This document shows positions 7,961 through 15,763 of a DNA stretch of 64,000 nt, piece after piece. Every line of letters begins with the position of its first letter. Within the stretch, counting starts at the first letter, position 1. Below the pieces are notes generated by a model. That model did not search any database. It was not told the DNA's origin and worked only from the letters and a program-made list of their open reading frames with translations. Source of the DNA: Brevundimonas sp. (lineage in GTDB: Bacteria; Pseudomonadota; Alphaproteobacteria; Caulobacterales; Caulobacteraceae). The stretch spans positions 1 to 64,000 of the forward strand of contig NZ_JAIXTC010000023.1 in the NCBI RefSeq assembly GCF_027484365.1. Reading direction: 5' to 3'. The position numbers and the translations under genes were made by a program.

Positions 7961-8940
7961 ACCGTCGATGGCAGCCAGCGCAGCCCGGTTGTGTTGCCGC
8001 TGACAATGTTGCCGGTCGCCCGGTCGCGGTCATCCGCACTTGAGCCGAACGGATAGCCGGCGTCGTCGCCGCAGTAGCGTCGGCGGCCTTCGCGCGAGCC
8101 GACGACGATCGGGCGGGGAGTCAGCCAGGCCGCGCCCTCGAAGCGGTTGCCGGAGATGACATTGTCCGACGGCGTCTGGTGACGGATCACGCCGTCCTCG
8201 CCGCAGTTCCGGTAGAGGAAGACTCCGCCGCGCCCGTTGAGCTGAAATCGATTATCCTCGATGCGATTGCGGGCCGAGCCGTCGACGGCGATCTGTTCCC
8301 GGGCAGTGCGTATAGCGAAGGCGACATTCCGGATCACGGCGCCGGCGCTTTCGGCATCCAGATAGATGGCCGTGGAGACCGACTGGCCGCGGAATCCGCC
8401 GCCGGTCATGCGGAGACCGGTCACGCCGGGCCCGACATAGAGGGGGATCGACCCCGTGGCGACGAAGGCGACATTGTCGAGCATCAATCCTGTCGGAGCC
8501 GCAGCCTGGGTCGCTGCTGTGTGACCGGGCGTGCGGGAGGAGGCGCGCAGGCCGTCGATGTCGCTACGGCCGAGGCCCCAGACGCGCAGGTTGCCGTGGA
8601 TGGTGCAGCGGGTGATGCGGACGTCGCGCGGGATGCTCCAGCCGCGGCCCTCGCGTCGGGACCAGACGGCGACCGTGGGATCGCGGGTGGTGCTGGGCCG
8701 GCCGGGTACGCCGACCGAGCCGCCGCTGCAGTCGAGGCCCGCGCCCGAGGCCTCGGCGCCCTCGAACACGATGTGGCGGCGGACGGCGACGCCCGGCGGC
8801 AGGGTCGCGAAACAGGTGAGGTGGACGGCGGGCGTATCGGCTGCGGCCGGTGCGGTGAGGGCGGCGACCTCGGCCGATGAGCAGGGACGGGCGATGACCG
8901 GGTCAGGCGCCAACAGGGCGAGCAGGACCACGACGGACAT
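7927..8940 (-). CDS. Secreted right-handed parallel beta-helix protein
   Basis: The 337-residue product has a short signal peptide (cleavage near VIARP, residue 18) and then many short repeats of the kind that form a right-handed parallel beta-helix: VRITRCTIHG, LMLDNVAFVA, LRMTGGGFRG, VIRNVAFAI, RIEDNRFQLN, NVISGNRF and NIVSGNT. Asn-rich turns of this type are found in pectate lyases, mannuronan epimerases and other polysaccharide-active or surface proteins. I see no clear catalytic motif, so the activity is open. Several cysteines (residues 20, 43, 74 and the NCGED region) suggest a periplasmic or extracellular location. It is the last gene of a leftward set, 8 bp after the phosphatase, and overlaps the aguB 3' end tail to tail. 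Confidence 0.72.
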   Translation of the reverse strand: MSVVVLLALLAPDPVIARPCSSAEVAALTAPAAADTPAVHLTCFATLPPGVAVRRHIVFEGAEASGAGLDCSGGSVGVPGRPSTTRDPTVAVWSRREGRGWSIPRDVRITRCTIHGNLRVWGLGRSDIDGLRASSRTPGHTAATQAAAPTGLMLDNVAFVATGSIPLYVGPGVTGLRMTGGGFRGQSVSTAIYLDAESAGAVIRNVAFAIRTAREQIAVDGSARNRIEDNRFQLNGRGGVFLYRNCGEDGVIRHQTPSDNVISGNRFEGAAWLTPRPIVVGSREGRRRYCGDDAGYPFGSSADDRDRATGNIVSGNTTGLRWLPSTVQAGRGAVRAP

Positions 8941-8948
8941 CGGTCGGC

Positions 8949-9731
8949 CTAGGGCAGGGGCGTTGCGAGGGCGGCACGCTCGGCGGCGCAGGCGGGGCTG
9001 GTCAGGCCGGCGGCGCGGGCGCGGGCGACCTCCTCGCGGGCGACCACGGCGTCAGCCTGATAGGCCGGCGTGGCCGCGATCCGCTGGAAGGCGGCCTTCC
9101 CGAGTGTCTCGCCCTCCGCGACGTCGGACGGGTAGTGCATGGCGCAGACCATGCGGCTGACGCCGATCTCGTGGCCGATGCGGGCGGCCTCGGTCGCGTG
9201 TTCGGGGGCGAGGGCGGCGATCGCCTCGCCATAGGCCGAGCCGACCGTGGCGCTGCCTGAGGGCCAGGACGGGCTGGCGCGTCCTGCGGGAGAAACAACC
9301 GTGCAGGCCGGGCGCTCCGGATCGGCGCCGACGGGGCGGGCACGGAAGGCGCGGGCCTTGGCCAGTTCCGCGGCCTCGTTGGCGTCATGCAGGATGCGTT
9401 CAAGGATCGATACCAGTCGGGGCGAATCCTCTGCCGTCAGCCGGAAGCCCAGGGCGCAGTCGAAATGTGCGAGGGCCAGGGCTGGACGCAGTTCGGCATG
9501 GCGGGTCGCCAGCATCCAGCGGTCTGTGTTCTCCAGCGCCCGCAGTCTGTCGGAGGCAGCGATGTCGGCCAGGTCCCGGGGCGAACCTGCGACGGGGGCC
9601 GGCGCTACGGCGTTCGCCAGTGCCTGGATTGCAGCGTGGTCGAGATAGCCGGCGGGATCCATCGCCTGCCGGGCGTGGGCCGGGGCCGCGATGGCGCAGA
9701 CCGCTGCGAGGATCATCGCGGCGTGTCTCAA
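8949..9731 (-). CDS. Class A (PhoN-type) acid phosphatase, PAP2 superfamily, with an altered motif
   Basis: A signal peptide (cleavage near AHARQ, residue 21) leads into a PAP2/class A non-specific acid phosphatase domain, periplasmic enzymes that release phosphate from organic monoesters. The three-part signature is K(x6)RP, PSGH and SR(x5)H(x3)D. Here KARAFRARP and SRMVCAMHYPSD match parts one and three exactly, including the nucleophilic His and its Asp partner. Part two reads PSWPSGSAT: Ser (AGC codon) stands where the general-acid His normally is. Activity may therefore be reduced, changed or absent. The gene overlaps the upstream lipoprotein by ATGA and precedes the beta-helix gene by 8 bp, so the three form an operon. 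The neighbouring phn/pst region also concerns phosphate. Confidence 0.82.
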   Translation of the reverse strand: MRHAAMILAAVCAIAAPAHARQAMDPAGYLDHAAIQALANAVAPAPVAGSPRDLADIAASDRLRALENTDRWMLATRHAELRPALALAHFDCALGFRLTAEDSPRLVSILERILHDANEAAELAKARAFRARPVGADPERPACTVVSPAGRASPSWPSGSATVGSAYGEAIAALAPEHATEAARIGHEIGVSRMVCAMHYPSDVAEGETLGKAAFQRIAATPAYQADAVVAREEVARARAAGLTSPACAAERAALATPLP

Positions 9732-10234
9732 TGCCCGGCGCTCCAGGTGAGCTGGACCGATGTCGGGCCGTCTTCCGTGGCCGAAGCGACGACCTGGAAA
9801 CTGGCTCCGGTGTCGGTGCTGGCGGCACCGTAGGCTCTGGCCTCGCCCTGGTTCATGGCCATGGCGGTCGTGAGGCCGGCGGCTTCTGCGCGGGCGCGGT
9901 GGAAGGCGATGACCGCGTCGGGGTCCGCGTCGGTCGTGTAGGTGACGACCCCGCCTGGACCGGCGGGTCCGGAGGCTGTGACAGCAGGCGCGTCAGGGAC
10001 TCCGCCGGGATACAGGACGGTGAAGGACGGCGCGTCGGGGGCTGCCGGGGACCCCCCGGCCGGAGCCGGCGGCGCAGCGGTCGGGGTCGACGCAGGGACG
10101 GTCGGCGGGGCTGCTTCCGCTGATGCGACGGGTTCCGGAACCTCGGCGGCAGCGGAGTTCTCGGCCTTGGGGTCGCAGGCCGCAACAAGAGCGGCTGCGC
10201 ACGAGAGCGCGATAACCGCCAGGATACGCTTCAT
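9728..10234 (-). CDS. Proline/alanine-rich lipoprotein of unknown function
   Basis: The 168-residue protein begins with a lipoprotein signal ending in LVAAC (lipobox Cys20), followed by a roughly 60-residue Pro/Ala/Ser linker. A globular C-terminal part of about 90 residues follows (SFTVLYPGGVPDAP to SVQLTW). The segment VVTYTTDADPDAVIAFHRARAEAAGL resembles small periplasmic domains with a beta-alpha unit in which a position-dependent helix follows 'YxTDADPxxVxxFY'. I do not know its role. It is first in the operon with the acid phosphatase and the beta-helix protein, overlapping the phosphatase start by ATGA. Confidence 0.75.
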   Translation of the reverse strand: MKRILAVIALSCAAALVAACDPKAENSAAAEVPEPVASAEAAPPTVPASTPTAAPPAPAGGSPAAPDAPSFTVLYPGGVPDAPAVTASGPAGPGGVVTYTTDADPDAVIAFHRARAEAAGLTTAMAMNQGEARAYGAASTDTGASFQVVASATEDGPTSVQLTWSAGH

Positions 10235-10300
10235 TCCGTGTCGTCCCTCAGACCTGTTCTTGTCCCACCGTGGCCTATCGTTGGGGCGGCAGCAAGGCAG

Positions 10301-10657
10301 TCAACCGGTCGCGGCGTCTGCTCCCATGGCACGCGGACCTGCGCCGGGATCGGCATCCACTTCGCCCGGGGCGACACCGGTGTTCCCGACGGTTTTCGGT
10401 TCTACCCCCGGCGGGGACCGGACCCCGGCGGTCCCACGGCCCTGATCGGCCATGATCCGGTCCACGGCGGCCTGATCGGGATCGTCGTCCGAACCGGTCG
10501 CCGCGCCGCCCTGAAGCGAGCCCGCACGGGTATCCGACCCGACGCCGGAACCGGTCAGAGCCTCGGCCAGGGCGTCAGGCGTTCGACCGAGATCGGGCCG
10601 TTCGCCCATGTCTTCGGCTTCGACGGCTTCGGGAGACTGGGGCCTCGCTTCGGTCAT
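10301..10657 (-). CDS. Small acidic disordered protein, unknown function
   Basis: The start at MTEARPQ (10657) is chosen because the region upstream is unlike coding sequence and AAAGAG lies about 8 bases before it. The 118-residue product is rich in Gly, Asp, Pro and Ala, has no hydrophobic segment and contains one stretch of helical character (QAAVDRIMADQGR). It is not recognisable. Such low-complexity acidic proteins are common in GC-rich alphaproteobacteria and some are spurious; the opposite strand also has open frames. It lies divergent from padR, sharing its control region. Confidence 0.45.
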   Translation of the reverse strand: MTEARPQSPEAVEAEDMGERPDLGRTPDALAEALTGSGVGSDTRAGSLQGGAATGSDDDPDQAAVDRIMADQGRGTAGVRSPPGVEPKTVGNTGVAPGEVDADPGAGPRAMGADAATG

Positions 10658-10723
10658 GGCGGCTCTTTCGTTCGGTGACGGATGAAGTCCCAGCACGACC
10701 GGCAGTTCCAGAGACTGCAACAA

Positions 10724-10767
10724 AAGATATATCGCCCACTTGCGCGGCTGCTCTAAAGATATATCTT
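10724..10767. promoter_or_regulatory. Paired ATAT palindromes, candidate PadR operators
   Basis: AAGATATATCTT at 10756-10767 is a perfect 12-bp palindrome. A second copy of its first ten bases, AAGATATATC, lies at 10724-10733. The centres are 32 bp apart, about three helical turns, on the same face. They sit 31-74 bp before the padR start. AT-rich dyads of this kind are usual PadR autoregulatory sites. Confidence 0.6.
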
Positions 10768-10797
10768 CCCGACATGACGAATGACAAAGGAGTTCAC

Positions 10798-11391
10798 ATG
10801 TTCGGACATCACAGAATGAAACACGGCTGGCGCGATCAGCGCTGCGGGCCGGAAGGCGAAGGTCGGGGGCGAGGGCACACCGGACGGGGTCGCTTCGGCG
10901 GCCCTGGAATGTTTGGCGGACGCGGCGGTCCCGGCCGCCGCATGTTCGGCCCGGGCGACCTGAGGATCGTGGCCCTCGCCCTGATCGAGAAGGAACCGCG
11001 ACATGGCTACGATCTGATCAAGGCCATCGAGACGATGTTCGGCGGGGCCTATGCGCCGTCACCGGGTGTGGTCTATCCGACCCTGTCGATGCTGGCCGAC
11101 GAAGGCCTGATCGCCGGGATTGAGGACGCCGCCGGCAAGCGCATCTTCTCGCTGACCGAGGCCGGACAGACCTGGCTGGACGAGAACCGCACCGCGGTCG
11201 ACGGCGTCATGCAGCGCATGGCCCTGGCGGCCCGGCTGATCTCCGGCGAACAGACGCCGGACGTGGTCAAGGAGGCGCTGCACACGCTGCGCCAGGCCGT
11301 GATCATGAAACCCGGCGACTGGTCGGATCCCGAGACGGCGAAGGTCGTCGAAGCCCTGATGAAGGCGGTTCGCGAGATCAGCGGGCAGTAG
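10798..11391 (+). CDS. PadR-family transcriptional regulator
   Basis: The start at ATG 10798 (MFGHHRMKHGW) is preferred because AAAGGAG sits six bases upstream; a longer in-frame version from 10675 would run through the operators. A Gly/Arg/His-rich N-terminal arm (residues 1-45) is followed by the PadR winged-helix domain: GDLRIVALALIEKEPRHGYDLIKAIE, then SPGVVYPTLSMLADEGLI, whose Pro-x-x-V-Y-P-x-L recognition element is diagnostic. A C-terminal helical dimerisation part follows. PadR proteins usually repress a neighbouring efflux or detoxification gene and themselves. No transporter is adjacent, so autoregulation and a distant target, or the divergent small acidic gene, are the choices. The His- and Arg-rich arm is often seen in such proteins and may bind metal. 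Confidence 0.92.
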   Translation: MFGHHRMKHGWRDQRCGPEGEGRGRGHTGRGRFGGPGMFGGRGGPGRRMFGPGDLRIVALALIEKEPRHGYDLIKAIETMFGGAYAPSPGVVYPTLSMLADEGLIAGIEDAAGKRIFSLTEAGQTWLDENRTAVDGVMQRMALAARLISGEQTPDVVKEALHTLRQAVIMKPGDWSDPETAKVVEALMKAVREISGQ

Positions 11392-11403
11392 TTTTCAGGC
11401 AGC

Positions 11404-11432
11404 AAAAAGGGGCCGCGATCGCTCGTGGCCCC
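11404..11432 (-). terminator. Terminator shared by padR and the deoxyhypusine-synthase-like gene
   Basis: GGGGCC (11409-11414) and GGCCCC (11427-11432) form a stem. Read leftward, the stem is followed by TTTTT, giving an intrinsic terminator 24 bp beyond the stop of the leftward gene. On the other strand it may also end padR transcription. Confidence 0.75.
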
Positions 11433-11455
11433 TTCGTTGCATCTGCGGTCCAGTC

Positions 11456-12508
11456 CTACTTGCCGAACAGCTTCGCCCAGCGGCGCTTGTCGCGGTTCTT
11501 CCAGGCCCCGCGGTGATAGGCGTCCGAACCGATCAGCGGCACGACCGTGGTCGCCTCGGCGAACACCATCTGTTCGTGGGTGGTCTGGACCTTGCCCCAC
11601 GACGCCGCTTCTTTCAGCGTCGAGGACGAACAGGCCCCGTCGCGGACGTCGGCGACGGTGATCTGGACCGCATAACGGTGCATCTCGGCCTCGATGCCGA
11701 GGATTTCGGCGCAGACGACCGTATCCTGGGCGAAGTTCTTGGGCACGCCGCCGCCGACCATGAACAGGCCGGTGACGCCGGCGGCGATCTTGATGTCGGT
11801 CAGTTCGCGGAAGTCCGCGACGGCATCGATCATCAGGTAGGGCTTGCCCTCCGCGATCCGCTCCTTCTGGTGCTTGACCAGACCGAAGCCGGCCGAGGAG
11901 TCGACGAAGGCCGGGCAGAAGATCGGCACGCCTTCTTCGTAGGCGGTCTGGATCAGCGATCCGGGCTTCTTCGCATTGCCTTCCGACAGCCATTTGCCCA
12001 TCTCCCAGATGAACTCGCGGCTGGAATAGGCGCGCGGCTCCAGGGCGTTGCAGATCTCCAGGATCGTGTGATCGCAGTTCTGGAGCTCTTCCTCGTCGAT
12101 GTAGGTGTCGTAGATCCGGTCGATGTAGTTGTCGCGCAGGACGTTGTCGTCCACCTCGCCGGCGGCCTGGTAGTGTTTGAAGCCCAGGGCCTCAAAGAAA
12201 TCCATGTCGACGATCGAGGCGCCGGTGGCGACCACGGCGTCGATCATGCCGAACTTCACCATGTCGCGGTACACATGCATGCAGCCGCCGGCCGAGGTCG
12301 AGCCGGCCAGGATCAGCCAGGGCGAGCAGTCCTTGTCCTCGATAGCCATCGAGAAGATGTCCGCCGCGCGAGCCGTGTCGCGCGACGAGAAGCTCATCTT
12401 GCGCATGGCGTCGACGATCGGGCGGGCGTCGAAGGACGTGATGTCGATGTGCTCGACGACGTTCTGGAGCAGCTCGGCCTTGGTGTTCTTCTGAACGGGT
12501 GCGTTCAT
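11456..12508 (-). CDS. Deoxyhypusine-synthase-like polyamine aminobutyltransferase
   Basis: The 350-residue protein is a clear homologue of deoxyhypusine synthase, an NAD-dependent enzyme that moves an aminobutyl group from spermidine. Bacteria lack the eIF5A substrate, and bacterial and plant relatives move the group between free polyamines, making homospermidine or spermidine. Conserved parts visible are LAGSTSAGG (68-76), VVATGASIVDMDF, PGSLIQTAYEEGVPIFCPAF and the active-site lysine in AASWGKVQ (Lys306). The gene lies in a leftward group with the ornithine/lysine decarboxylase that supplies putrescine, a TM2-protein gene between them, and the agmatine route 3.5 kb away. A polyamine product such as homospermidine is therefore likely; which acceptor is used cannot be read from the sequence. 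Confidence 0.88.
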   Translation of the reverse strand: MNAPVQKNTKAELLQNVVEHIDITSFDARPIVDAMRKMSFSSRDTARAADIFSMAIEDKDCSPWLILAGSTSAGGCMHVYRDMVKFGMIDAVVATGASIVDMDFFEALGFKHYQAAGEVDDNVLRDNYIDRIYDTYIDEEELQNCDHTILEICNALEPRAYSSREFIWEMGKWLSEGNAKKPGSLIQTAYEEGVPIFCPAFVDSSAGFGLVKHQKERIAEGKPYLMIDAVADFRELTDIKIAAGVTGLFMVGGGVPKNFAQDTVVCAEILGIEAEMHRYAVQITVADVRDGACSSSTLKEAASWGKVQTTHEQMVFAEATTVVPLIGSDAYHRGAWKNRDKRRWAKLFGK

Positions 12509-12613
12509 TGCAAGGGTTTCCCTTTGATTTGAGCGCCCGTCGTCAGGATCAGCAGCGACCCGGACGGAGCGACGGGCTGCTGTGTGTCGTCTAGTCAGAA
12601 AACGTGACGAAGG

Positions 12614-13021
12614 TCAGACCGTTTCGACGGTTGTCCGCTTCATCGCATTGGCCTCGTTCGCCTGTCGAATCCAGCCCGGGATCAGCACCGCGTCGACGAC
12701 CCACCAGATCGTCATCGGTATCCCAAGGTAGGGACCGAGCATCTCGGTCATGATCCAGGTCACAAACCCCGCCGCCGCCATGCCGAGCGCCGATTTCCAG
12801 CGGCCGACGTAGAGGCGGTGTCCGCCGATCCAGCCGAGGAAGAGCCACAGAACATAGCCGATCAGGATTGTGCGGCGTCCGTCCCATTGCTTGACCGAGG
12901 GATCCGAAGCCATGAACTCCGCATGAGCCATGTCATGCATCATCTGCTGATGGCTTGGACCTGGAGCGCCGTAGTCGACACTGGGCCCCGGATCGGACGG
13001 ACCGGACGAGTCGGACATCAC
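12614..13021 (-). CDS. TM2-domain membrane protein
   Basis: The 135-residue protein has a polar N-terminus rich in Ser/Pro/Gly and Met/His (residues 1-50), then a TM2 domain. The first membrane helix is ILIGYVLWLFLGWIGGHRLYVG, the hallmark G-x-x-G-x-H-x-F/L-Y-x-G loop follows it, and the second helical part ends in WWVVDAVLIPGWI. TM2 proteins are small inner-membrane proteins without a known biochemical activity. It sits between the two polyamine genes in the same direction, with about 65 and 105 bp spacers, and may be cotranscribed with them. Confidence 0.85.
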   Translation of the reverse strand: MMSDSSGPSDPGPSVDYGAPGPSHQQMMHDMAHAEFMASDPSVKQWDGRRTILIGYVLWLFLGWIGGHRLYVGRWKSALGMAAAGFVTWIMTEMLGPYLGIPMTIWWVVDAVLIPGWIRQANEANAMKRTTVETV

Positions 13022-13085
13022 ACGCTTCCCAAGCTTTGCCTTTCGGGAAGCTGTGGCGCCGACCCGCGCCGTTCACAAGCCTATG

Positions 13086-14351
13086 TTACTTGCGGCTCTT
13101 CCTGCGCTGACCTGCCTTGCCCTTCGGGCGCGACAGACGAACGACCTTGCGGGCCTGCTCTTCCGCCGTGGTGCGCACGGTCGGGATGGAGCGCGGCGCG
13201 AGGCCATAGAGCGAGGCCATCGGGGCGTCCTCGACCACGGCGACGTCGTGTTCGCCATAGCCGTTGAAACCCGTCGACATGGCGACACCGTAGGCGCCCA
13301 GCATGCCGATCTCGACGAAGTCGCCCTCACGGATGTCGGCCGGCAGCCAGAACGGACCCGGCATATGGTCGATCGAGTCGCAGGTCGGTCCATAGAACTG
13401 GAACGGCTTGAGATCGTCCGAAGCCTCGCCGTCCCGGACCAGCTTGGTCGGGAAGGGCCAGCGCGAATGGGTCGCGTCGAACAGGGCACCGTAGGAGCCG
13501 TCGTTCAGATACAGGGCGTCGCCCTTGCGCAGATCCACGCGGGCCAGAACCGAAGAGGACTCGGCGACCAAGGCCCGGCCGGGCTCGCACCAGAGCTCGG
13601 TCGTTTCCGACACGGGCATCTCGTTGAAGCCGCGATGGATGGCGTCGGCGTATTCGCTCATGTCCGGCGGGACCATGCCCGGATAGACCGAGGGGAAGCC
13701 GCCGCCGATGTCGACGATGTCCACGATGACGCCGGCGCGCGAGATGGCGCGACCGACCTGGGCCATGGCGGCCTGATAGGCGGTCGGACGCATGCATTGC
13801 GATCCCACGTGGAAGCAGACGCCCATCAGCCCGTCCTTCACCGCCCGGCGAACGGACAGCAGCAGGGCGGGAGCCTGATCGGTCGAGACGCCGAACTTGC
13901 CCGAGAGGGAGTAGGCCGCGCCGTCGGCGGACACCGCCATGCGAACGAGCAGATTCAGATCCGTCGCTCCGCCCGTGGCGTCGAGGATCTTCTGCAGCTC
14001 GTCCTCGCAGTCGAGCGAGAAGGTGCGGACGCCGTGGTCGAAATACGCCCGGGTGATCGCAGACCGGCTCTTCACCGGGTGCATGAAGGCGATGCGCGCG
14101 TCGGGATCGACGGAGCGCACGAGCTCGATCTCGGCGATCGAAGCCGCGTCATAGCCCTTCACGCCGGCGTCTTTCAGAGCCTCAATGACCCAGCGCGAAG
14201 GGTTGGCCTTCACGGCGTAAAAGACGTCAGCCTTTAGATTATCCTGGAACCAGCGCGCCGCTACGGAAACCGAACGCGGCCGCACGAGTGCGACGGGACG
14301 TTCAGGGGACCGCTCGCGGACCAGGTCCAGGGGAAATGAATACGTGCGCAA
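13086..14351 (-). CDS. Ornithine/lysine decarboxylase, alanine-racemase fold
   Basis: This PLP enzyme of the eukaryotic-type ornithine decarboxylase family (group IV) produces putrescine from ornithine, and in some bacteria cadaverine from lysine. The N-terminal TIM barrel shows the PLP lysine in VFYAVKANP (Lys48), HVGSQC (181-186), the phosphate-binding GGGFP (216-220) and EPGRA (256-260). The C-terminal beta domain carries the catalytic Cys in GPTCDSID (Cys324) and DGxYG as NDGSYGAL. The 421-residue length is typical; a basic tail (RPKGKAGQRRKSRK) is added. With the deoxyhypusine-synthase-like gene downstream it would give putrescine and then a triamine. About 270 bp of non-coding DNA upstream presumably holds the promoter and leader. 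Confidence 0.93.
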   Translation of the reverse strand: MRTYSFPLDLVRERSPERPVALVRPRSVSVAARWFQDNLKADVFYAVKANPSRWVIEALKDAGVKGYDAASIAEIELVRSVDPDARIAFMHPVKSRSAITRAYFDHGVRTFSLDCEDELQKILDATGGATDLNLLVRMAVSADGAAYSLSGKFGVSTDQAPALLLSVRRAVKDGLMGVCFHVGSQCMRPTAYQAAMAQVGRAISRAGVIVDIVDIGGGFPSVYPGMVPPDMSEYADAIHRGFNEMPVSETTELWCEPGRALVAESSSVLARVDLRKGDALYLNDGSYGALFDATHSRWPFPTKLVRDGEASDDLKPFQFYGPTCDSIDHMPGPFWLPADIREGDFVEIGMLGAYGVAMSTGFNGYGEHDVAVVEDAPMASLYGLAPRSIPTVRTTAEEQARKVVRLSRPKGKAGQRRKSRK

Positions 14352-14622
14352 TTCACGTAAACCCCTGTAATTGTTAAACCCAGCCGGCGTTAGCAGCGCA
14401 AACGTATAGACCTACGGGGTCCGCCGGAAGCGGCCATATGGGGTCACACGCCTGTCATGTAAAGCGGTTTTTTTGTGGCCGCCTGCGACTCCTTGTCCGG
14501 CCATTTCGCGCCCGCCGAACCTGATTTTCGACTCGACGGCCTCGCCCCTTTCGAGAAGTCGCGATATTCGACTTAAGCTTGGCCTTTAGCGGGTCGAGAG
14601 CGGCTGGAAGGGCAGGGCTGTG

Positions 14623-15609
14623 ATGAAGATGCGTTCGTTGGCTGTGGCAGCCCTGACCGGCCTGCTGATGATCGGCGGTTGCGGCAAGAAGGACGAGGCG
14701 GTCGCGCCGAGGCTCAATGCGACCCAGCAGGCGGCCGTGGAGCATGCGCCTCCCCCTGGAAAGGCCTTGTCGCCGGGGGGTGTGAACAAGGTGCTGACCG
14801 ACAGGGGCTTCACGCCCGAGAAGGTCAGGCGCCGGGGATCGACCTATGTCGTCGATGCCGTCGGCAAGACGGGCAACAAGGTCCGCCTCGTGATCGACGG
14901 CAAGGCGGGCCAGATCAAGGGCCTCGACGTCATCCGCTGGGCGCCGGGAGCAAAGCGCATCGCCAAGGGCAGTCGGGGAGCCACCTTCGTCAACGACACC
15001 TATGAGTTCGGCTACACACTGCCGGATAGCTATTTCGCCGACTGGATCAACTATCAGCCAGCCCAGTGGCAGGTGTGGGAACCCTGGATCGACTACGGCG
15101 ACGAATATGTCATCGATGACTGGAACGAGGTCTACTACGAAGACTTCGTCGACGAGATTTCTTATGCCGAGTGGGTTGATGCCTACGGCGAAATTCCTGA
15201 TTGGTCTGATGCAAGCTTCTACGACGACAGCTACTGGGACGCGGCGGTCGAGGAATACTACGCTGCAAACGCCGACGCGTTCGCCGAAGACTACGGCTAC
15301 GAATACGCTGCCGAGGTCTTCGAGGAAGACTACTACGCCGCCATGGTCGCCGACGAGATGGCGGCGGATCAGGCGGCCCAGGATGAGGTCGACTTCCAGC
15401 AGCAGGTCGAGGCGGAACGCGATGTCGCCAACTATGAGGCGGCGGCCGAGGCCGAGTACCAGCAGCAGATCGAGGCGGAGCGCGACGTCGCCAACTATGA
15501 TGCGGCGGCTGAGGCCGAGTATCAGCAGCAGGTCGAGGCCGAGCGCGACGCGGCGGCCTATGAGAACAGCGGCTATGAAGAGCCTGTCGAGGACAACTCG
15601 AACTACTAG
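14623..15609 (+). CDS. Acidic tyrosine-rich repeat lipoprotein, unknown function
   Basis: The 328-residue product opens with a lipoprotein signal ending in LLMIGGC (lipobox Cys20). I start at ATG 14623; a GTG directly before it is also possible. Residues about 45-100 look like a small PepSY/SmpA-type alpha-beta domain (NKVLTDRGFTPEKV, then VRLVIDGKAGQIKGLDV). The next 110 residues are strikingly rich in Asp, Glu, Tyr and Trp (DEYVIDDWNEVYYEDFVDEI, SFYDDSYWDAAVEEYY). The end holds three imperfect copies of a 21-residue unit, YQQQVEAERDVANYEAAAEAE, predicted to be helical. I do not recognise the family. A surface-exposed, cation-binding or scaffold role is conceivable. Downstream are phnCDE; the gap of 154 bp suggests a separate transcript. 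Confidence 0.75.
   Translation: MKMRSLAVAALTGLLMIGGCGKKDEAVAPRLNATQQAAVEHAPPPGKALSPGGVNKVLTDRGFTPEKVRRRGSTYVVDAVGKTGNKVRLVIDGKAGQIKGLDVIRWAPGAKRIAKGSRGATFVNDTYEFGYTLPDSYFADWINYQPAQWQVWEPWIDYGDEYVIDDWNEVYYEDFVDEISYAEWVDAYGEIPDWSDASFYDDSYWDAAVEEYYAANADAFAEDYGYEYAAEVFEEDYYAAMVADEMAADQAAQDEVDFQQQVEAERDVANYEAAAEAEYQQQIEAERDVANYDAAAEAEYQQQVEAERDAAAYENSGYEEPVEDNSNY
15394..15582 (+). repeat. 63-bp tandem repeat coding for 21-residue units
   Basis: Three in-frame 63-bp units begin at 15394, 15457 and 15520, the last diverging after about 14 codons. They encode (F/Y)QQQ(V/I)EAERDVANY plus an acidic alanine stretch in the lipoprotein above. Near identity of units 1 and 2 suggests recent duplication, and copy number may vary among strains. 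Confidence 0.85.
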
Positions 15610-15763
15610 GACGCGTCCGGCTTTCAGGAGACGGGCGCCCGCAGTGAGACCGGCCGACGCGCGGGCGTGCTGGACGGACGCGCGGACGTCGTGGCAATAG
15701 GGACGGCCGGAGCGTGCGTCGCGTGATCCGGTGCCTGTCCTCCTATTCGCCGTCAGTGAGCTC

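Noticed and set aside
10675..10797. Longer PadR start
   Set aside because: It would translate through both ATAT palindromes; the AAAGGAG-preceded ATG at 10798 fits better.
15732..15760. Possible Pho box upstream of phnC (CTGTCCT ... CCGTCAG)
   Set aside because: The repeats have a 15-bp period instead of 11 and match poorly; no convincing Pho box is visible before phnC or the PstS-like gene.
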